A stretch of DNA of 64,000 nt from Fistulifera solaris (lineage: Eukaryota; Bacillariophyta; Bacillariophyceae; Naviculales; Stauroneidaceae): NCBI GenBank assembly GCA_030295235.1, contig AP026155.1:124001-188000 (forward strand). The letters run 5' to 3'. This document shows positions 57,784 through 64,000 of the stretch, piece after piece; positions within the stretch are counted from its first letter, which is position 1, and every line of letters starts with the position of its first letter. The position numbers and the translations under genes were made by a program. The notes beneath the pieces were generated by a model that did no database searches, was not told where the DNA came from, and saw only the letters and a list, made by a program, of their open reading frames with translations.

Positions 57784-58065
57784 TTAGTCCTGTAAAAGCT
57801 CTTCGAGTCGCGTGACAATGGCTTCCCTCTCTCTCAACGATTCCGCTTTCCCTTGTCCTCCGTGTCGCTTCGAATGCAACACTTCACCCGTCTCAATGAC
57901 GGTCACTTCGAATTTTCCCGTCACCATGGGATCTTTCTTTCCGATCACAGCGACGCGATCAATTAGTTTGGGTTGTTTTGAAAGATAATCTTTCAAGGCC
58001 CGGAACTGTTTCCCGTAGCCTGTAATAGTTTTGATTAATGAAGCAGGACGTAAAAAGGCGGTCAT
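57784..58065 (-). CDS. Small Rdx/SelW-like or mL53-like thioredoxin-fold protein
   Basis: 93 residues: MTAFLRPASLIKTITGYGKQ, a helix (FRALKDYLSKQ), then VAVIGKKDPMVTGKFEVTVI, ETGEVLHSKRHGGQGKAES and a final helix REAIVTRLEELLQD. The strand pattern and the GKFEVTV...GEVLHSK...G core resemble the Rdx (SelW/SelT-related) fold. However, the N-terminal C-x-x-C/U redox site is absent; ITGYGK occupies that place. Loss of that site also fits mitochondrial ribosomal protein mL53, another thioredoxin-fold protein with a basic N-terminus. I cannot decide between them. The frame is intact. A palindrome copy lies about 216 bp upstream. Confidence 0.55.
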   Translation of the reverse strand: MTAFLRPASLIKTITGYGKQFRALKDYLSKQPKLIDRVAVIGKKDPMVTGKFEVTVIETGEVLHSKRHGGQGKAESLREREAIVTRLEELLQD

Positions 58066-58280
58066 GAGATTGAAAATGAATTTGGAAGGATTTTTGCAAC
58101 AAATTCATTTCCTCTTAGCCTCACCCGCCTCAATATTGCACTTGAATAGTAATAGTAGAGGTCATTGTCCAATGAACAATTGTGATATGATGCAATGTTG
58201 TTCTAAATGAATGTTTGCACAAAGATACGAAAGGGACGACGATCGCGAATCATCGCGAGCACAGAAAAATCACTTGTGAC

Positions 58281-58302
58281 TCATGACTGAAATTCAGTCC
58301 TG
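58281..58302 (+). repeat. Dispersed palindromic element, copy 6
   Basis: Reads TCATGACTGAAATTCAGTCC then TG; GACTGAAATTCAGTC is an inverted repeat with one central base. TCTACACTATGGGC follows about 20 bp downstream. Confidence 0.7.
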
Positions 58303-58460
58303 ATATAACGTTTGCCTGGTCTACACTATGGGCAATACTAAAGACGCGGATCGTTTAGGTTCCTTCATTCCCTTGTCTAGAGGTGCATTGTAGATGCACA
58401 AATGCAATAAAAACAGAACCTCTTGTTAAACTTGTGGTTGGAAACAACTTATATCAAATT

Positions 58461-58482
58461 CAAGAAGAAGAAGAAGAAGAAA
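58461..58482 (+). repeat. AAG microsatellite
   Basis: About seven AAG units in a non-coding spacer. Confidence 0.8.
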
Positions 58483-59369
58483 GCCTTACACTCTCTGTAT
58501 CACAAGAGCGAGAATGGTATGGGAGAAACTCATTCACGACTGCATTATAAACCCAGTCACGCCAAAGTTCGCTTACACCTTGGTACTATAGTCGCACGTA
58601 TGTCAGATACGGTAGTAGTAGTTTCTTTTGGCGGGGACGACGACGCGAGCACGCATGCTAATAAATACGGAGTACGGAGTAAAAAAGAGTCTTTGACTTT
58701 TTTGACCATGGCGACGACATCCGACCTACAACAATAGCAGCAATTTAAGTAGCTGTTCGATGATGATTCGACTCGGACGAACTACATTCCTCTCCTCTTT
58801 CGTGTAGCATCAGAATTTACGGCGTATAGCCGCTGCAAAGAAAGAGATCGCGCAATTCCTGCCTTTTCAATCATTTTAAATTGCTCGATCTCATCGTTTC
58901 AATTGACAAAGCCGTTACTGACTGTAGTATCATATGTGTTGCCTAACGCTGAACATGAGCCTTCCATCTGCGAATGTTGACTTTAATCATGTTACGGCAA
59001 AAATGGAGGGAGGAAAGGCAACTTTTGAGCCGTCAACAACTCCGTGAACGCAGTTGCATGCTTTTGTTTGTCACCCTCTGGGCAGCGAAGCGGAGAAGGA
59101 ACTGCCCCATGATGCCGCCGTATCACTATTTGTTCCGAATTTACCGTCAATGATGCCATAATCAGCCTGTTCCGGGCTTCTGATCCCTATTTATATTTTG
59201 AGAACCCTATCCAGGTGCCCAGAAGTCGTCGAATTCGAAAACGATTCTCGCGACGAAAGAAATAGCCTCGGAATTCCATCGACGAGAAGTCCATAGGTTG
59301 ATTCAGTTTGACTGATAAACCACAATCTCGTTCATGCATTATTCTTGCATAAAGAAATTGAAACTCATC

Positions 59370-61517
59370 ATGCCGTCCTTTGAATTGAAATGTATCAACA
59401 CCATTCGGGCTCTGTCCGCGGATCAGGCGGAAACGGCTGCGGCTGGACATCCCGGCGCACCCATGGGCTGTGCCCCCATTGCTTATCTGCTTTGGAGTGA
59501 GGTCATGAAGTATTCGTCGAAAGATCCGACTTGGATGAACCGAGATCGCTTCGTGTTGAGCAATGGTCATGCCTGTGCATTGCAATACTCGATGCTGCAT
59601 TTGACGGGTTACGATCTGTCGATTGAGGATCTGAAGCATTTTCGAAGTATCGATTCCAAGACTCCGGGACATCCCGAATCCTTTCAGACACCTGGTGAGT
59701 ATTGTGGCTGTGACCTGGCATTTGCAGTCTTGTCATCCAGTCATGTACGACACCTTACACGCTGTATTTTGTCGTTTTAATAAATATGCTAGGCGTCGAG
59801 CTTACGACTGGACCGTTGGGCCAAGGAATATCCAATGCTGTCGGTCTAGCCATCGCTGAGAGACACTTGGCCGCTCACTTTAACGAACCAGACATGCCTA
59901 TTTTTGATCATTATACCTATGTTCTCTGCGGGGACGGATGTCTACAGGAAGGAATTAGTGGAGAATCGGGATCATTGGCGGGTCACCTGGGTCTGGGAAA
60001 GTTAATTGTTTTGTACGACGACAACCAGATCACCATTGACGGAGATACAGCTCTCAGTTTCACGGAAGATGTACTGAAACGGTACGAAGCCTATGGATGG
60101 CACACACAAACAGTTATAGATATTGAAGAAACGGTTGGGAGTCTCCGAAAAGCTATTGAAACGGCGAGGAGTGTGACGGATAAGCCATCCATTATAAAAA
60201 TCAAGACGATCATTGGTTATGGAAGTCCGGGTAAGCAGGGCACGAAAGGAGTCCATGGTGCTCCGCTCGGAGAAGATGAGCTACGAAAGGCCAAGGAGTT
60301 TTATGAACTTCCTCCAGACGAGATGTTTTACATCCCGGACGATGTCCAGAAATTTTTCAAAGATGTCGCTGCGAAAGGAGAAACGAAGCGTAAAGACTGG
60401 GAGGACATGTTCGCGCAGTATTCTCACAAATTTCCTGACAAAGCCTCTGAGATTTCGCGCCGCATGGCTCGAAAGCTTCCTGAAGGTTTGTTCGATAAGC
60501 TTCCGACCTTCAAAGCTGGAGAGGATAAGGACATTGCGACTCGAAAACACAGCCACCAGATATTGGGTGCCATTGCGCCAAACATGCCAGAATTGATAGG
60601 TGGCTCAGCGGATTTGACGCCGTCCAATTTGACCGATTATGAAGATGTTATCGACTTTCAAAAGGACACCCCAGAAGGTCGCTACATTCGTTTTGGTGTA
60701 CGTGAGCACGCCATGGTGGCCATCTCGAACGGAATATTTGCACATGGTGGTCTGCGTCCGTATTGTGCGACATTCCTAAATTTTGCCGGCTATTGCGCAG
60801 GAGCTATCCGTTTGTCGGCACTTTCCAAATTCGGCGTAATTTTCGTCATGACCCACGACTCGATCGGTCTTGGCGAAGATGGACCAACACATCAACCGGT
60901 TGAAACGCTGGAAATGTTGCGTGCTACACCCAATCTGAATGTCTACCGACCGGGAGATGGGAACGAGACATCGGCAGCATATAAGAGCGCACTGGAGCAC
61001 ATTCATACCCCAACGGTGATTGCTCTATCTCGGTCGACGGTCAAGGCAATTCCAAACAGCTCAATTGAAAAAAGCTTGCAAAGGAGCTTACGTTGCCCAA
61101 GATGTCGATAACCCTTCCCTCATTATCATTGCCACCGGATCGGAGGTGGGACCATCACTTGAAGCTGCTTCTCATCTATCTGCCGAAGGTGTGCCCACGC
61201 GCGTCGTTTCGATGCCTTGTCAAGAGGTGTTTTTGGCTCAACCAGAATCCTACCAACGCGAGGTTCTTCCTGGAAATATTCCTACTCTAGCTGTTGAAGC
61301 TTCGGCCGTGCATGGTTGGCATCGCTTTTCTCATTCTTCCGTTAGTATAAGTACCTTCGGTATGAGCGGTCCAGGAGAGAAAGTCATGAAATTGTACGGT
61401 TATTCCGCAGAAAACATAGCAGAGAAAGGCAAGAAGCTCGATCATTTTTACAAGGATAATCCCGTTCCCTCTTTGCACAACCATCCAGACCCGTTCATCG
61501 TTAATGTACGCGAGTAA
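59370..61517 (+). CDS. TKT: Transketolase (2 exons, one frameshift)
   Basis: Thiamine-diphosphate enzyme moving two-carbon units between sugar phosphates in the pentose phosphate/Calvin pathways. Motifs in order: [56 protein letters not shown] (ThDP/Mg site, here G-D-G), [21 protein letters not shown], then [14 protein letters not shown] and [18 protein letters not shown] in the second half. The intron 59695-59792 (98 bp, phase 1) falls inside QTPGVELT. The A run 61068-61073 has one base too many; removing it restores [14 protein letters not shown]. About 682 residues, the usual length. No signal or transit peptide before [13 protein letters not shown], so a cytosolic isoform is likely unless an upstream exon is missed. 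Confidence 0.93.
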
Positions 61518-61772
61518 GATTTAAACATGCATTAACTGTACTAAATCTTGCTTGGAAATTTTTCGTTGCATTAATGAGAAAGCGACTATTCATACTATCT
61601 CCTTTTGATATTTCATTGCTTACTGGGAGTCTCAACATCACTGTACATTTCAACAAACTATCGGAGGACCTAAATTAGGTGAACTTAACCCTAAATCGAG
61701 GATCTTTTCTTAACATCAATGGAAAGTGCAACCGTCCAAACCATCGCCCTCCGATACGTTTAGATTGCAAAT

Positions 61773-62717
61773 CTAGATATCTACGAAGGGAAACAAAGCA
61801 CCCTTGACTTGTCCTCTCCATTGTTGATACTTTGCCTGCTTTCCATACTTTTCAGCTTGTCGCTCTTCTAGTTTCTTTGTAGCGCCTTGCATGATCGTGA
61901 AAATTCCATACAAACCAACGGAACTTGCAGCCCAGCCTGCAATAGAATCACCAAAGCAACTTGCACCTGCTAAATAAAGACCTAACCAAAACAATACCTC
62001 TCCCGTGTAATTGGGGTGACGGGTAATCTGATAGACTCCCGTGGTCGGTCCTTCGAAGATTCCCGATTTCGCTTCTCCCTGCTTTTGCTTCAATGCGTAC
62101 TTTTGGAAATCGGCAATGGCTTCCATGATCGCTCCCACCCACGCTAAAAAAGACACCAGCCTGAGACAATGGAACGAGAATCGATGTTTCGGAAAAGTTG
62201 CTCATGACGTAGAGCAGTGGTGTTGTCAAAAAAGCGTAGAAAATAGCCAGGCTAATCGCGAAAGGGAAACGTTGCAAACGATCCCCCGAGTCGTCCGGCG
62301 GTAGCTTCTTATAGCTCGTCTGGTCTCGAAGGAGAAGAAAGCTACCTAAGCGAAGTCCATAGAAGACGGTAGCATAGGCCAGAGACGTAGGAAGAGCCGA
62401 AGACGTCTCTCCATACGTACTCAGCAACGTAACTCCGATTGCCGCCACCGAGAAGCCATAGGCAACACCAATTCCGTAGAGTTTTTGATCTGCGTTAACG
62501 GGACACAAACGGCACTGGCAATACACGTCAACGAGAGAACTCCATAAGGACCTGGTTGCAAATTTTCCGTGACCATAGAACTGATCTCGGCCGGAGACAT
62601 CAAATGGAGTGATGTACCTCCACGGACGTGCAAGGCAGCTGTATTGGGTGCTTTATTGACAAAAGCACTCACCAACGGAGCGCAAAGTAGTAGCAGTAGT
62701 ATTTTCGTGGCTTGCAT
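61773..62717 (-). CDS. Plastid-targeted DUF1295/steroid-reductase-like membrane enzyme (two frameshifts)
   Basis: The N-terminus MQATKILLLLLCAPLVSAFV matches a diatom plastid presequence with the SAF cleavage motif. Several membrane helices follow (YGIGVAYGFSVAAIGVTLL, FAISLAIFYAFLTTPLLYVM, SILVPLSQAGVFFLAWVGAI). The C-terminal signature GPTTGVYQITRHPNYTGEVL then FWLGLYLAG, with RHPNY, is that of the DUF1295/ICMT/5-alpha-reductase superfamily, where it binds the cofactor. Frame breaks lie at the G run 62500-62502 and the A run 62146-62151, each cured by one base. About 315 residues. The substrate is unknown; a role in plastid lipid or pigment metabolism is inference from targeting only. Confidence 0.75.
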
Positions 62718-63094
62718 GTTATCGTTTTAAGGTTCTCTCAGGTTTTATGGCTTATTAAATGTGATGTTCGACGCCGTTTTCGCGATGTTGATGTTGATCG
62801 CATCGAACTATTTCGAAAAAACGCTTTGTTGCATGTCGGGCTTCTCATTCACCGCGTCGTTGCGGTTTTGCTATAAACCACAAATACCAAGCGAACCTAA
62901 CGTATAACTACTACGTACTTCATTGCTGCGATGGAGAAAGCCAAACATTATTATTAAATTGGAGACCACGTTAACCAAATAGAACACTCTAGTGGATCAT
63001 TATCTGATGATAAGTTCATCACATCGCATTTCAAAACTACACACCAAGCCATCAAAAGTCTTCCATCCCAGTCTGGGCTGCACATCATGCCTTC
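62718..63094. other. Spacer between two minus-strand genes
   Basis: About 380 bases, AT-rich, nothing recognised. Confidence 0.4.
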
Positions 63095-64000
63095 TTACTT
63101 GATCAACCATGGATGTTGTAGCACTAGCTGGATACTGGGACGCATATCTGGATTGGGGTTTAGCATAAATACAATCAAGTCGCGCGATTCGCGACTAGAC
63201 TTGGACGGAAAGAACCAGTGCGGCCCCAGAAAGTTCTTTTCGTCGGCATCCGTAATGTTGGGATTCAAGGCACCCATCAAAGTGCTACGGCGGCTACGGC
63301 CAGATGACTTTTGAGTTTCTTCATACCACTTATGATAGGATTGGAACCGAGGGCATCGCAATAAGTCCTCACCGAAAGGGAGCGAACGAAACAGCATGGC
63401 GTACAAAATCACTCCCGCACTCCATACATCGGCCTTTGTGCCGTCGTACCCTTTACTACTTCTCGTTTCTCTCGTTTACATTCGCTCTGCAGAATAATTT
63501 CGGGTGCGACATAATGTGGTGATCCTACAATCGAGGTCATGCGCCGCAAAGGAGAAGGTCCTCCTCCGTCCGAATCATCTATTCGCGGTCGGCACATGAT
63601 GTCTTCCACTGAACCACAGGTCAAAAACGACAAAGCATTTCCGCCCGCCACAAGGAATCGATCCATCTGCACTTTAATCGGCGAAGGACTTGGCGGGAAA
63701 CTCTCTCTTTCTTGGTCGCGGTATCTCGTGGAGTCTGGTGTGTTTAAAATAGAATTTGGTGGGCCGCCTACAAGCGATTCGACAACAGTATCATTATCGT
63801 TTTGAGCAATAGATCCAAACTCAGCAGAAAGACCAAAATCGGCAATTTTCAAAACGCAGTCTCCATTCGGGCTGTTGTGGACAAGGAGGTTCTCAGGTTT
63901 CAAATCACGGTGAGCTATGCCGTTACAGTGACAATAATGTATTCCGCTCGCCAGCTCCAAGAAAAACTTCCTCATCACCGTCTCGGACTCTGTGAAACCT
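63095..64000 (-). CDS. CAMK/SNF1-like Ser/Thr protein kinase, C-terminal part (cut by window edge, one frameshift)
   Basis: Coding continues beyond the right edge, so the ATP-binding lobe is missing. Visible: [20 protein letters not shown] (catalytic loop with Asp and Asn), [12 protein letters not shown] (DFG), an insertion of about 75 Ser/Pro/Asp-rich residues, then [16 protein letters not shown] (P+1/APE). After a break at the C run 63449-63451 come [20 protein letters not shown] and [10 protein letters not shown], ending [20 protein letters not shown]. One more base at the break joins the pieces. Group assignment is from the overall look of the catalytic core; the partner and pathway are unknown. 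The long activation-segment insert is unusual. Confidence 0.88.

Larger units (their letters stand above)
58066..59369. other. Divergent spacer with simple repeat and motifs
   Basis: No convincing gene. Contains palindrome copy 6, an AAG simple repeat at 58461-58482, and overlapping TACGGAGTA motifs at 58666 and 58673. A 104-codon frame over the simple repeat is not credible. Confidence 0.5.

Noticed and set aside
58423-58737. 104-codon open frame in the transketolase spacer
   Set aside because: It runs through an AAG microsatellite and the TACGGAGTA motifs and has no protein-like pattern.

Overview
The window is nuclear DNA of a photosynthetic stramenopile, most likely a pennate diatom such as Phaeodactylum tricornutum. 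This is inferred, not searched. The evidence is short GT-AG introns (62-122 bp) in about ten genes, dense genes on both strands without operons, and typical eukaryotic proteins (eIF3c, a Rab3GAP catalytic subunit, an ER Hsp70 ending in SDEL). Two proteins also carry plastid presequences with a diatom-like signal-peptide/Phe junction, and one belongs to a CxxC domain family I associate with diatoms.

Layout. 0.1-6.6 kb: ER chaperone HYOU1/GRP170 and an unknown Tyr/Pro-rich protein. 6.7-13.3 kb: a GT61-like Golgi glycosyltransferase, a decayed tandem copy of a surface protein, and the intact large repeat-bearing surface protein. 14.7-22.3 kb: the CxxC-domain protein, adenosine kinase, a membrane-anchored GH16 glucanase and an O-fucosyltransferase-like protein. 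23-34 kb: eIF3c, an extracellular LRR protein with a Pro/Thr stalk, a cytosolic LRR/coiled-coil protein and an unknown protein. 34.8-49.7 kb: a TspO-like membrane protein, a complete-looking non-LTR retrotransposon, a small membrane/EF-hand protein, Rab3GAP1, a JTB-like protein, a plastid P-loop protein and a methyltransferase. 50.5-54.3 kb: an apparently complete PIF/Harbinger transposon with terminal inverted repeats and TAA duplications. 54.4-64 kb: a multi-membrane-pass histidine kinase, a small Rdx-like protein, transketolase, a plastid DUF1295-type enzyme and a CAMK-like kinase cut by the window edge.

The most interesting gene is the histidine kinase at 54392-57250. Its membrane part carries both hallmarks of microbial (type 1) rhodopsins: an R-W-C-E-W helix matching the R-Y-x-D-W helix C, and a last helix D-V-L-A-K matching the D-x-x-x-K retinal-lysine helix G. 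An extra N-terminal helix gives about eight, as in enzyme rhodopsins. It looks like a rhodopsin-histidine kinase-receiver photosensor, and the Harbinger transposon sits only about 60 bp upstream of its start codon.

Another layer is non-coding. There are two inverted clusters of a 34-bp repeat with a CCAGA/TCTGG core, six dispersed copies of a palindromic element (TCATGACTGAAATTCAGTC type), and an over-represented TACGGAGTA motif.

Caution on quality. About 30 genes-in-frame breaks occur in otherwise conserved genes, and nearly all sit in short homopolymers and are cured by one base. The eIF3c gene alone has five. This is best explained by uncorrected sequencing or assembly indels, so I annotate these genes as whole.
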